From G963669295 sp963669295 (GTDB lineage: Bacteria > Bacteroidota > Bacteroidia > Flavobacteriales_D > CALLUQ01), in the NCBI GenBank assembly GCA_963669295.1, contig OY769938.1, positions 496,001-560,000 of the forward strand: a stretch of DNA of 64,000 bases, written 5' to 3'. Shown here piece by piece: positions 17,236-27,526 of the stretch. Every line of letters starts with the position of its first letter. Positions within the stretch are counted from its first letter, which is position 1. The translations under genes and the position numbers were made by a program. Under the pieces are notes generated by a model. The model worked only from the letters and a program-made list of their open reading frames with translations, searched no databases and was not told the origin of the DNA.

Positions 17236-20200
17236 ATGAATAAAAAGCTATCAGCTATTTGCTTCTTGCTATTGCTATTCACCATCCCTTCTACATCGTT
17301 TACTCAAATTATCACCATTGGAACTGGTACCAATACCAATACTGGAACGACTTATCCAGCACCGTATGGCAATTGGTATGATGGGGCAAAACATCAATTT
17401 CTAATAAGAGCGTCTGAACTTACTTCAGCCGGAATGTCGGCAGGAGACATCAATAGCCTTGCTTTCGATGTTGCAACTGCTTCAGGCAACCCTTTAACAG
17501 ACTTCACAATTAGCCTCAAACTGGTCTCCATCAATGACTTAACTGGTAATTTTGAAACAGGATTAACTACCGTATGGGGGCCACAAACTTACACGGAAGT
17601 AGGCGGATGGAACACACATACTTTTGGGGCTCCTTTCTATTGGGATGGGACTTCCAATTTGCTAGTAGAGACTTGTTTTAACAGCCCTAACTTTAGCAAT
17701 AATGCGCAAACGCGTTGGACGGCTACTCCCTTTGCCAGTGCCAATTATTTCTTCCAGGACAACAATCCAGTCTTATGTAATCAAAACAATGCAACCATTT
17801 CATTTGATCGGCCAAACATGCGTTTCGACTGGACATCTAGCAATGTTCCGCCAGTAGGAAATTTTACAGCAAACACCACATTCACTTGTGATGGCACCAT
17901 CTCCTTTACCGACTTATCAACAAACAACCCAACAAGTTGGCAATGGGATTTTGGCGATGGTAATACAGATACCGTTCAAAATCCAACACATACTTATACC
18001 GCTGATGGCACCTATACGGTAACACTCATTGTTACCAACCCATTTGGTAGCGATACCATTGTTTTTACCAATTTTATTGTTGTAAATACTTCCGCACCCA
18101 CTCCTGTCACAGCAAACTGTGAACCGCAAACTACCTCATACTGCTGTGGTTTTGGAATCACCAACGTAACTTTCAATACCATCAACCACAACTCTAATGA
18201 TGGTGCTGAAGGATATAGCGATTTCACCTGTGTGCAAACCACTGTTACTGAAGGACAGGTATACCCTATTTCCATAACAGCTGATAACCCTACCACTCAC
18301 AACTTTGCTGTATGGATCGATTTTAATAATGATGGAGTACTCGACGACAATACTGAAAGAGTATTTACAGCATCCTCTCAATTAGTTGCTACTGGTAACA
18401 TTATCATTCCCGGTAACGCTACACTGAACACACCATTAAGAATGCGTGTTTCTGCTGATTACGACTTCAGCAACCCTCCAATGCCATGTGTGGATCTTGA
18501 ATTTGGACAAGCTGAAGATTATGCGATTACTATCATAGCAAATACGCAGCCGCCAGTTGCCGACTTTAGTGTAAGCGACACCTTAACCTGTGATGGTGTA
18601 ATTGAATTCACCGACCTTTCTACTAACTTACCATTTCAGTGGATTTGGGATTTTGGTGATGGAAACTCAAGCAATCAACAACACCCAACACACACTTATA
18701 CTGCCGATGGCACCTATACAGTAACATTGATTGCTATCAATGCTCATGGCAACGACACCATCGTATATAGCAACCTCATCGTTGTTAATTTAAGTGGAGC
18801 GCTTACCCCTGCAGCCTGTACTCCCAACACGCTAGCCTATTGTTGCGATTACGGAATTTACCAGGTAACCTACAGTGGTATAGATCATTCTACCGGAGAT
18901 GGATCTGAGGGATATCAAGACTTCTCTTGTTTAATATCTACTAATGTAATGGAAGGTATTCCTTACAACATCGATATTCGAACAGGCCCAACCAATCCGC
19001 AAGACACAAAAGTGTGGATCGACCTTAATAATGACGGAGTATTGGATGACAATACCGAACTGATGTTTACAGCATTGAATCAATTTAATCCGTCAGGTTC
19101 ATTTACCATTCCGTCAGGTGCTGTACTTGGAACACCTGTTCGGATGAGAATCTCATCGGATGTAGTAGGAAGTAATCTTACCTCTTGTACCACTCCAACT
19201 TTTGGACAAGTAGAAGACTATGCTATCACCATTGATTCATTACAACTGCCTCCTATCGCTAATTTTACAGCTGATGTAACATACACATGTGATGGCGTGG
19301 TAAACTTCACCGACTTATCAACCAACCTACCCACAGGTTGGCTATGGGATTTTGGCGATGGCAATACGGATACTGCTCAAAATCCAACGCATACTTATAC
19401 CTCTAGTGGTACTTATACAGTTAGTTTAACAGCCTCTAATACATATGGAAGCGACCAGGAAGTTAAGCTATTCTATATCACTGTAGACTTTAATGGAATC
19501 TGCGATACAATTAATTTACCACCGAATGGTGCCGGACCAATTCAAACATCATGTGGTGGTTTAATGTACGATAATGGAGGCCCCAATAATAACTACGGAC
19601 TGAACTCTAATTCATGGGTAACAATTGCACCTACAGGTGCCCTTAATGTTACACTAACATTTACATTCTTTGATTTTGTAAGCGGTCAACCTGGCGACAC
19701 GTTATTCATTTATGACGGGCCAACCACCAGCGATCCTATTTTAGCCAAATATTGGGGCAATGGAACTCCCCCAGTCACCATGTCAACTGGAGGTAGTATA
19801 ACCGTTCACCTGGTAACCACTGCTGGTTATACCGATCCAGGTTTCGCATTGGAGTGGAGTTGTACACCGGGTACTACTCCTGAAGCATCATTTAGTGCTG
19901 CCAATAATAATATATGCGAAAATGAATGCATTACGTTTACCGATCTTAGTACAGGCAATGGAATTACCGACTGGAACTGGTCGTTCCCCGGAGGCACCCC
20001 ATCTTCTTACAATGGTCAAACACCTCCAGCCATTTGCTACACCAGTGCTGGAACTTATGATGTTACACTGTCTGTAACCAACCCTCTGGGCACTGACGAC
20101 ACCACCATTACCGGATACATTACCGTGATGAGTGGGTGCTTTCCTGAAGCCTCTTTCACTGCCGATAATACTTCAATTTGCGAAAATGACTGCGTTACTT

Positions 20201-21045
20201 TCACAGATCAAAGTACAGGTGTTAACATTTCCAATTGGACCTGGTTGTTCCCTGGTGGTATACCTTCCTCATACAGTGGTCAAACTCCAGGAGCAGTGTG
20301 CTATACCTCACCAGGAACATACAATGTTACGTTAACAATTACTGATGCTAATGGTACAGATGATACTTTAGCAACATCCCTCATTACAGTAATATCTGCA
20401 AACGATTGTGATACTGCAATGATTCCAGTTACAGGTACTGCTACTAAAACCGAATGCGACGGAACAGTAACAGATGATGGTGGCAGTATGAATGATTACT
20501 CCAACAATTCCGACGGATCATTAACCATTGCTCCCACTGGAGCGAATAACGTCACCGTTGACTTTATATCGTTCGACTTTGAAACCGGTGCTGATTTCTT
20601 ATACGTATATGATGGGCCAGATATATTAAGCCCTCTTATCGGGCAATACGATGGTACTGCATTACCTAATGGCGGTAGTATTACCTCCAGTGGTGGTTCA
20701 ATCACTCTTCGTCAGGTAACCGGTTCAACAAATACCCACCCCGGGTTTGTTGCCAATTGGAACTGCCTTGTTTCAGTAGCTGAAAATGAATTGAATGATC
20801 AATTAGACATCTATCCAAATCCAGCTCGAGATCAAGTTACTATTGACTTCAACCCTGAAAAGGCAATGGATAAGGTTGGCTTACGCATAACCAATATGGT
20901 TGGGCAAACAGTTCATCAAGAATCGGTTAACAATGTAAACAGCTTCAAGCGTATAGTAGATGTTTCCACTTTCCCGAAAGGGGTATACATGATTACCATT
21001 CAAACCAACAATCATCAAATTACCAAAAGAATAACTATTCAATAA
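17236..21045 (+). CDS. T9SS type A multidomain surface protein (PKD, GEVED, CUB-like)
   Basis: 1269 residues. Signal peptide 1-24. Residues ~27-200 form a jelly-roll-like domain (YPAPYGNWYDGAKHQFLIRA) also found inside the protein at 11663. Then alternate PKD (WDFGDGNTDT, ~205-283), GEVED (VWIDFNNDGVLDDN ... FGQAEDYAI, ~290-435), PKD, a second GEVED (~525-670), PKD, a CUB-like domain (~755-877, DTLFIYDGP), two further PKD-like units with CENECITFTDLSTG-type starts, and a second CUB-like domain (FLYVYDGP). The last ~85 residues are a type A sorting domain (LDIYPNPARDQVTIDF ... GVYMITIQT). The protein is probably secreted and lipid-anchored. The next gene starts nine bases later. Confidence 0.9.
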   Translation: MNKKLSAICFLLLLFTIPSTSFTQIITIGTGTNTNTGTTYPAPYGNWYDGAKHQFLIRASELTSAGMSAGDINSLAFDVATASGNPLTDFTISLKLVSINDLTGNFETGLTTVWGPQTYTEVGGWNTHTFGAPFYWDGTSNLLVETCFNSPNFSNNAQTRWTATPFASANYFFQDNNPVLCNQNNATISFDRPNMRFDWTSSNVPPVGNFTANTTFTCDGTISFTDLSTNNPTSWQWDFGDGNTDTVQNPTHTYTADGTYTVTLIVTNPFGSDTIVFTNFIVVNTSAPTPVTANCEPQTTSYCCGFGITNVTFNTINHNSNDGAEGYSDFTCVQTTVTEGQVYPISITADNPTTHNFAVWIDFNNDGVLDDNTERVFTASSQLVATGNIIIPGNATLNTPLRMRVSADYDFSNPPMPCVDLEFGQAEDYAITIIANTQPPVADFSVSDTLTCDGVIEFTDLSTNLPFQWIWDFGDGNSSNQQHPTHTYTADGTYTVTLIAINAHGNDTIVYSNLIVVNLSGALTPAACTPNTLAYCCDYGIYQVTYSGIDHSTGDGSEGYQDFSCLISTNVMEGIPYNIDIRTGPTNPQDTKVWIDLNNDGVLDDNTELMFTALNQFNPSGSFTIPSGAVLGTPVRMRISSDVVGSNLTSCTTPTFGQVEDYAITIDSLQLPPIANFTADVTYTCDGVVNFTDLSTNLPTGWLWDFGDGNTDTAQNPTHTYTSSGTYTVSLTASNTYGSDQEVKLFYITVDFNGICDTINLPPNGAGPIQTSCGGLMYDNGGPNNNYGLNSNSWVTIAPTGALNVTLTFTFFDFVSGQPGDTLFIYDGPTTSDPILAKYWGNGTPPVTMSTGGSITVHLVTTAGYTDPGFALEWSCTPGTTPEASFSAANNNICENECITFTDLSTGNGITDWNWSFPGGTPSSYNGQTPPAICYTSAGTYDVTLSVTNPLGTDDTTITGYITVMSGCFPEASFTADNTSICENDCVTFTDQSTGVNISNWTWLFPGGIPSSYSGQTPGAVCYTSPGTYNVTLTITDANGTDDTLATSLITVISANDCDTAMIPVTGTATKTECDGTVTDDGGSMNDYSNNSDGSLTIAPTGANNVTVDFISFDFETGADFLYVYDGPDILSPLIGQYDGTALPNGGSITSSGGSITLRQVTGSTNTHPGFVANWNCLVSVAENELNDQLDIYPNPARDQVTIDFNPEKAMDKVGLRITNMVGQTVHQESVNNVNSFKRIVDVSTFPKGVYMITIQTNNHQITKRITIQ

Positions 21046-21054
21046 TCGCTCTAC

Positions 21055-24000
21055 ATGAAAAAGTGCCGCTTCAAATATTTGCTTCTTTTATTTGCCATCC
21101 TTTTTAGTACCGGATTTGCCAATGCCAGTCACCTGGTAGGGGGAAGTTTAGGATACGAATATCTCGGATACGACAGCCTAAGTGGGCTTTATCGTTATCG
21201 AATCTTGCTCACCGTATACAACAACTGCGATAGTTTATCGGCCATTCCGTTTCCTATCGCCCAACAAGATGTTAATGTATATGAACAAGACATTGCAAAC
21301 AACCCCATGGGAGGGGGCGATAAGGTGCTCTACGCCACAGTAACCACAAACCTCATTGACTCCACCCTTATTGAACCTGCACTACCGGGAGGGTGCTCAA
21401 TTGGACAAGGTACCTGTATCTATGAAGGGATTTACGAAGGTTTTATTGATGTCCCCGTTAATTTTAATGGGTTCCATCTCTACTTTGAAAACTTTGCCCG
21501 AAATGCAAGCATTACGAACCTACAAAATCCTGGTGGGCAAGGCATGGCTTTTCATGCGTACATCCCTCCTACCCTGGTAGACAATAGTTCACCAATATTT
21601 ACCGACGTACCGGTTCCTTTTTTATGTGTAAATGATACCGTAACAATATTAAATACAGCCATCGACCCTGATGGAGATCAATTAATTTTTTCATTTGTTG
21701 AGCCTTTTCAAGGTGGTGGTAACCAAAACCCACTTCAATGGACCATTCCTGCAGTAAATTATGCTGGTGGATATAACATGGCTCAACCTTTTGGAGCAGG
21801 AGGCTATTCCTTCATCAACGGTGCTACCGGTTTAACAGCATACATGTCACCGCAAACCGGAAATTTTGTAGTAGCAGTGGAGATTAGGGAATATCGAAAT
21901 GGCAACCTCATTGGGGTTTCCAGGCGAGACCTTCAATTGCTTGTCATCAACTGTCCTCCCAACAATAGCCCGAACCTCGACCCTATGGGTGGAGGTATCA
22001 ATTATTCGGTAGAGGAAGGACAAACACTTTGCTTCGACCTTGAATTTTACGATGTTGATGGTGATAGCTTAACCCTTACCGGCAATGGTGAGGCTTTGGA
22101 TACCACATACACTAATCCGGCAGGAACATTAATACAACCGGTAAGTGGCGATAGTGTAGTATCTTCCACTTTCTGTTGGACCACTGCCTGTGGACAAGGA
22201 CAGCCACTCCCCTATTTATTTAGTGTTTCTGTAACTGACGACGGCTGTCCTCCAAAAACCACTAGTGTGGTCTATTCTATCACAGTGAATCCGTTCCAGG
22301 GGCCAACCAACATCTCAGGCCCACTCATTGTGTGCGAAAACGATACCGGTGCCACTTACACAGCAACCAATATCCCTGGAGCTACCTATACATGGAGTGT
22401 AACTGGAGGGAATATTACCTCTGGACAGGGAAGTAATGTTATAACCGTTGATTGGGGCACTGCCGGCCCAGGACTTGTTGAAGTATTTGCAACAAGTTCA
22501 TTAGGTTGCCCATCATCTCCGATTGATGTAAACATTACCATATTACCCAACCCCAATGCTGCTGCAGGTGCTGATACGACAATATGTCCGGGCGATACTG
22601 CAATGCTTGGTGGATCACCTACAGGGCCTCCTGGCGCCAGTTATAGTTGGTCGCCAACTACAGGGTTAGATGATCCGAATATTGCCAACCCAATGGCAAA
22701 CCCATCAGCTACCACCACCTATGTGGTAACTGTGGATGTTGGAGGACTTTGTGTTGGAACAGATACCGTTGTTGTTACCATTGCATCGCCACTGGCAGAT
22801 GCAGGGCCGGATGTAGATTACTGTCCTGGTGACAGTGCACAGCTAGGTGCCTCCGGAGCTACAAGCTACCTGTGGACACCAAGTACAGACCTCAGCGATC
22901 CAACGATTGCTGACCCCTGGGCTTCGCCCCCTTCTACTACCACTTATTATGTAACCATGGTAGATGCCGGAGTTGGCGGTTGTACAGTAATTGACTCTGT
23001 ACTGGTAACAGTACATAACATACCTCTTACAGATGCAGGGCCTGACACTACGATATGTGCTGGTAGCTCTGTAATGATTGGCGGATCGCCTACCGGACCT
23101 CCGGGAGCAACTTTTTCATGGACTCCCGCAGGAACATTGGATGACGCCACTCTTGCTAATCCAACGGCAACACCAACAACATCACCAACAACTTATATTG
23201 TTGTGGCCACCAATGTTAACTCATGTACAAATTCCGACACTGTAGTGGTTACCCTAAACCCACTTCCAATAGTGGATGCCGGGCCAGACACCACAATTTG
23301 TTTCAATGATTCAGTACCCATTGGTGGAACACCAACGGGGCCTGTAAATGCCACCTATTCGTGGACACCCACAACAGGATTGAGCAATGCATCGGCCTCA
23401 AACCCTAATGCAAGTCCAGCAACAACAACAACTTATATCGTAACCGTTACCGACACTAACGGTTGTGTAAGCACCGATACTATGGTGGTAAATGTAAATC
23501 CATTGCCGATTGTTGATGCCGGGCCTGATGTTGACATATGTATTGGGGATTCTGTTATGATTGGTGGGTCGCCTACCGGACCTGCAGGATCTGTATATTC
23601 ATGGGCACCTGCTGCTTCATTAAGTGATGGAGCCATTGCTAATCCAATGGCCGGGCCTTCTATTACCACCACTTACATTGTAACTGTAACCGATATTAAT
23701 GGATGTATAAATACCGATACTGTTATTGTAACCGTTAACCCATTACCGATTGTAGATGCAGGACCTGACACTACTATTTGTGATGGAAGCTCAGTAGTAA
23801 TAGGCGGTTCTCCAACAGGACCTGCTGGCTCAACCTATGCATGGATCCCTATTGGAACACTCAACGACCCAGCATTGGCTAACCCCACTGCAACACCAAC
23901 CGTTTCACCAACTACTTATGTTGTTGTTGTCACAGACATTAATGGTTGTGTAAGTACTGACAGCATGGTGGTAACACTTAATCCATTGCCTGTTGTTGAT

Positions 24001-27000
24001 GCAGGAAATGATGCCACCATTTGTTTGAACGATTCAGTACCTATTGGAGGCGCACCAACCGGCCCCGCAGGATCTACTTATTCATGGACCCCAACAACAG
24101 GGTTAAGCAATGCCAACGATCCTAATCCTAATGCAAGTCCGGCAATAACAACTACTTATACTGTTACTGTAACCGATATCAACGGATGTGTAAGTATGGA
24201 TAGCATGATTGTGAATGTGAATCCTCTCCCCATAGTAGATGCGGGGCAGGATGTGGAAATCTGTATTGGTGATTCTACAATGCTTGGTGGTTCTCCAACA
24301 GGACCCGCAGGATCTGTGTATTCATGGACACCTGCTGCCTCATTAAGCGATGGAACCATTGCTAACCCAATGGCTGGACCTTCTGTTACTACCACCTACA
24401 TTGTTACTGTAACCGATATTAATGGATGTATAAATACCGATACTGTTATTGTAACCGTTAACCCACTACCAATTGTAGATGCGGGTGCCGACGTAGCCAT
24501 TTGTGCTGGAGATAGCACACAACTAAATGCTACAGGAGGCGTAACATACAGTTGGACTCCAACAACTGGGTTAAGTGATCCTAACATCGCAGACCCCTGG
24601 GCTACTCCAGCATCAAGCACTACTTATTATGTGACTGTAACCGATATAAATGGTTGCGTAAATACCGATAGTGTAACGGTTACTACCAATGCTTTACCGG
24701 TAATCACAGCTGGACCCGACACTACCATTTGCTTTAGTGATACTATTCAGCTATTTGCAACTGGTGGCGCAACTTACAGTTGGTCGCCAACAACAGGATT
24801 AAGTGACCCCAACATTGCCAATCCGATGGCCTCACCATCAGATACAACGGTATATATTGTTACTGTAACTACTGGTAATAATTGTGTGGGCACTGATACG
24901 GTGACCATCAATGTAAACCCATTACCACCTGCTGATGCAGGCATGGATGTGTGGTTATGCCCTGGCGACAATGTTCAATTGAATGCCACTGGTGGTATTA
25001 CTTATAGCTGGTCACCAACAACAGGATTAAATGATCCGAACATTGCTGATCCTATCGCCAGCCCTACTGATTCAACTACATACATTGTAACGGTAACCGA
25101 CGGGAATGGATGTTCTGCTAACGATACTGTAGTGGTAATCGTAAATGATGAAGTACCAACTGATGCGGGAGCTGATACTACCATTTGTGAAGGCGATTCA
25201 GTAATGATTGGTGGAGCACCCACCTCATTGCCAGGAACCACTTATTTGTGGGCACCTGCTGCATCTTTAGATGATCCTTCATTGCCCAACCCAACAGCAT
25301 TCCCAACAGTAACCACAACATACATTGTATACACTACCAACGATACCTGTACCAATTCCGATACGATAACGGTATTTGTAAACCCATCGCCACCTGCTGA
25401 TGCCGGTGCCGATATGCAAGTATGTATTGGTGACAGTGTTCAACTAAATGCTTCGGGTGGTATCATATATAGCTGGACCCCATCTACTGGATTAAGCGAT
25501 CCAAATGTTGCTGATCCTATGGCAAGTCCAAACGATACTACTATGTATTATGTAACGGTAACTGATACCAATGGTTGTTCGGCTACAGATAGCGCTCAAG
25601 TTATTGTGAACCCATTGCCAACAGTTGATGCAGGAATAGATATGCAGATATGTATTGGTGATAGCATACAACTTACTGCTACTGGAGGTGTTGGATATAG
25701 CTGGACACCAACTACTGGGTTAAGCGATCCAAACATTGCAGATCCATGGGCATCGCCTAACGATACTACAATGTACTATGTTACAGTAACCGACAGCAAC
25801 ATGTGTGTGAATATTGATTCAATGACGGTAATTGTTAATCCTTTACCTGTAGTAGATGCGGGAATGGATGTACAGATATGCATTGGCGACAGTACTCAAC
25901 TAAATGCTAGCGGTGGAGACACTTACATTTGGTCACCAACAAATGACTTAAGTGATCCTAATATTGCTAATCCATGGGCATCGCCTACTGATACAATGAT
26001 GTACTATGTTACGGTAACCGATAGTAACCTTTGTGTAAACATCGATTCTGTAGCAGTAATTGTTAATCCTTTACCCGCAGCAGACGCAGGAGCAGATACA
26101 CAAATTTGTATTGGCGATGGCGCTCAATTAAATGCAAGTGGAGGAGATACTTATACATGGTCGCCAACTACAGGTTTAGATGATCCAAACATTGCAAACC
26201 CTATAGCTTCGCCTACCGATACTACTACTTACATTGTTACGGTAGTTGATAGTAACCTATGTGTGAATACTGATACTGTAACTGTAATTGTTAATCCTTT
26301 ACCTGCCGCAGATGCGGGAAGTGATATTAACATTTGTCGTTACGATACGGTTCAACTGAATGCTTCAGGTGGTGTATTGTACAGTTGGTCACCGGCTGTA
26401 TGGATTGATGATCCTAATATTCCGAACCCAAATGTATATCCTGATACCACAATGATGTATACAGTTACTGTTACCGATAGCAATATGTGTGTGAATACTG
26501 ATTCCATAACGGTAGTGGTATTTAGAATTGAAGCTGGCCCTGATACCGCAATTTGCTTTGGTCAAAGTGCACAGTTATGGGTAACTCCAACCAATGCTGT
26601 TACTTATAGCTGGTCTCCAGCTGCAGGCTTGAGTGATCCTAACATTGCTAATCCTATTGCTACACCAACGGCCACTACTACTTACACTGTTACAGTAACA
26701 GATGCACAAGGCTGTGTTGATGTAGCTACCGTAGAGGTAATTGTTAACCCCAACCCAACAGCAAGTTTTGACACAGAATTTAAACCGAGTTGTGATGGCG
26801 TAGAAGTCACCTTTACCAATACCAGTATGATTGCCGATAGTTACTATTGGGATTTTGGTGATGGCAACTCTTCAACAGAAGAGAATCCCACATACCTGTT
26901 CCCATATAGCGATACATACAATGTTACTATGGTTGCATCCAATAGTAATGGATGTAGCGATACAGCATCGTTTGGCGATGATGTACAGCGATTTGAAGAT

Positions 27001-27270
27001 TACTTCGACATTGTAACACCCAACGTATTCACGCCCAACAATGATGGTGTAAATGACCTGTTCTCCATCAACGTTCCAGGTCATCTATCACCTTGTGTTG
27101 ACTTAAGGGTTTATAACAGATGGGGGCAATTGATGTTTGTTTCAACCAGCCATAACATTGTGTGGGATGGACGAACATCTACTGGAGTTAAAGTTCCAGA
27201 AGGCACCTATTTCTATACCTTAAACATCAATGGAATTGAATACCGCGGTTCTGTTATGTTAATGGAATAA
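21055..27270 (+). CDS. T9SS type B giant surface protein with 18 Ig-like repeats
   Basis: 2071 residues. Signal peptide 1-26, then the same kind of N-terminal domain as at 11663 (SHLVGGSLGYEYLG; DPDGDQLIFSF). After a PKD-like unit come 18 repeats of about 74-82 residues with the frame DAGxDxxIC-GDS-xLx-YSWxPxxGLSDPNIANP-TTTYxVTVTDxxGC-DxVxVxVNPLP. A PKD domain (YYWDFGDGNSSTEENPTY) and the type B end (NVFTPNNDGVNDLF; RVYNRWGQLMFVS; GSVMLME) follow. The two Cys per repeat may form intradomain disulfides. It is probably a long stalk-like adhesin. It shares an operon with the gene at 17236 and ends at a strong terminator. Confidence 0.93.
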   Translation: MKKCRFKYLLLLFAILFSTGFANASHLVGGSLGYEYLGYDSLSGLYRYRILLTVYNNCDSLSAIPFPIAQQDVNVYEQDIANNPMGGGDKVLYATVTTNLIDSTLIEPALPGGCSIGQGTCIYEGIYEGFIDVPVNFNGFHLYFENFARNASITNLQNPGGQGMAFHAYIPPTLVDNSSPIFTDVPVPFLCVNDTVTILNTAIDPDGDQLIFSFVEPFQGGGNQNPLQWTIPAVNYAGGYNMAQPFGAGGYSFINGATGLTAYMSPQTGNFVVAVEIREYRNGNLIGVSRRDLQLLVINCPPNNSPNLDPMGGGINYSVEEGQTLCFDLEFYDVDGDSLTLTGNGEALDTTYTNPAGTLIQPVSGDSVVSSTFCWTTACGQGQPLPYLFSVSVTDDGCPPKTTSVVYSITVNPFQGPTNISGPLIVCENDTGATYTATNIPGATYTWSVTGGNITSGQGSNVITVDWGTAGPGLVEVFATSSLGCPSSPIDVNITILPNPNAAAGADTTICPGDTAMLGGSPTGPPGASYSWSPTTGLDDPNIANPMANPSATTTYVVTVDVGGLCVGTDTVVVTIASPLADAGPDVDYCPGDSAQLGASGATSYLWTPSTDLSDPTIADPWASPPSTTTYYVTMVDAGVGGCTVIDSVLVTVHNIPLTDAGPDTTICAGSSVMIGGSPTGPPGATFSWTPAGTLDDATLANPTATPTTSPTTYIVVATNVNSCTNSDTVVVTLNPLPIVDAGPDTTICFNDSVPIGGTPTGPVNATYSWTPTTGLSNASASNPNASPATTTTYIVTVTDTNGCVSTDTMVVNVNPLPIVDAGPDVDICIGDSVMIGGSPTGPAGSVYSWAPAASLSDGAIANPMAGPSITTTYIVTVTDINGCINTDTVIVTVNPLPIVDAGPDTTICDGSSVVIGGSPTGPAGSTYAWIPIGTLNDPALANPTATPTVSPTTYVVVVTDINGCVSTDSMVVTLNPLPVVDAGNDATICLNDSVPIGGAPTGPAGSTYSWTPTTGLSNANDPNPNASPAITTTYTVTVTDINGCVSMDSMIVNVNPLPIVDAGQDVEICIGDSTMLGGSPTGPAGSVYSWTPAASLSDGTIANPMAGPSVTTTYIVTVTDINGCINTDTVIVTVNPLPIVDAGADVAICAGDSTQLNATGGVTYSWTPTTGLSDPNIADPWATPASSTTYYVTVTDINGCVNTDSVTVTTNALPVITAGPDTTICFSDTIQLFATGGATYSWSPTTGLSDPNIANPMASPSDTTVYIVTVTTGNNCVGTDTVTINVNPLPPADAGMDVWLCPGDNVQLNATGGITYSWSPTTGLNDPNIADPIASPTDSTTYIVTVTDGNGCSANDTVVVIVNDEVPTDAGADTTICEGDSVMIGGAPTSLPGTTYLWAPAASLDDPSLPNPTAFPTVTTTYIVYTTNDTCTNSDTITVFVNPSPPADAGADMQVCIGDSVQLNASGGIIYSWTPSTGLSDPNVADPMASPNDTTMYYVTVTDTNGCSATDSAQVIVNPLPTVDAGIDMQICIGDSIQLTATGGVGYSWTPTTGLSDPNIADPWASPNDTTMYYVTVTDSNMCVNIDSMTVIVNPLPVVDAGMDVQICIGDSTQLNASGGDTYIWSPTNDLSDPNIANPWASPTDTMMYYVTVTDSNLCVNIDSVAVIVNPLPAADAGADTQICIGDGAQLNASGGDTYTWSPTTGLDDPNIANPIASPTDTTTYIVTVVDSNLCVNTDTVTVIVNPLPAADAGSDINICRYDTVQLNASGGVLYSWSPAVWIDDPNIPNPNVYPDTTMMYTVTVTDSNMCVNTDSITVVVFRIEAGPDTAICFGQSAQLWVTPTNAVTYSWSPAAGLSDPNIANPIATPTATTTYTVTVTDAQGCVDVATVEVIVNPNPTASFDTEFKPSCDGVEVTFTNTSMIADSYYWDFGDGNSSTEENPTYLFPYSDTYNVTMVASNSNGCSDTASFGDDVQRFEDYFDIVTPNVFTPNNDGVNDLFSINVPGHLSPCVDLRVYNRWGQLMFVSTSHNIVWDGRTSTGVKVPEGTYFYTLNINGIEYRGSVMLME
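22558..26760 (+). repeat. 18 tandem coding repeats (~220-245 bp each)
   Basis: Direct repeats in the 2071-residue protein, each encoding one DAGxD...NPLP Ig-like unit. Two length classes alternate: units with an extra GGSPTGPxGxxYSW segment and shorter units with NATGGxTYSW. The sequence is a likely substrate for recombination and a likely assembly hazard. Confidence 0.9.
23032..24477 (+). repeat. duplicated 723-bp block of three Ig-like repeats
   Basis: Repeats 3-4-5 (23032-23754) and 6-7-8 (23755-24477) match in order and have exactly equal length (241 codons). Diagnostic pairs are SPTTYIVV/SPTTYVVV, NDSVPIGG/NDSVPIGG and AASLSDGAIANPMAGPS/AASLSDGTIANPMAGPS. Confidence 0.85.
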
Positions 27271-27296
27271 CGAAAACACATAACCTTTTTTAATAG

Positions 27297-27330
27297 ACTG
27301 TCCTCCCACTTACGGGAGGACAGTTTTTTT
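27297..27330 (+). terminator. rho-independent terminator
   Basis: An 11-bp stem (ACTGTCCTCCC at 27297-27307 pairing with GGGAGGACAGT at 27314-27324), loop ACTTAC, then a T7 tract. It lies 26 bp after the stop of the 2071-residue adhesin gene. Confidence 0.93.
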
Positions 27331-27526
27331 CAGTATACAACGGAGTATCGAAGTTAATGCTGTGCTAAGAACACAGCTATTTGTAAGGCAATAATTTCTC
27401 ATGATATCATAAGAAACTTATTACAAATTAGAATTGTGTTTGGTAAAGAGAATTATTGGAATAGTAGCAAGCTAATTCTTAAGGAAGGTTAGGTAAAAGA
27501 ATATTGCTTTACTGAAACGTTGCTTG

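Noticed and set aside
17917..18381. Several minus-strand open frames inside the adhesin genes
   Set aside because: They lie opposite PKD and GEVED repeats with low-complexity codon use and have no independent start signals.
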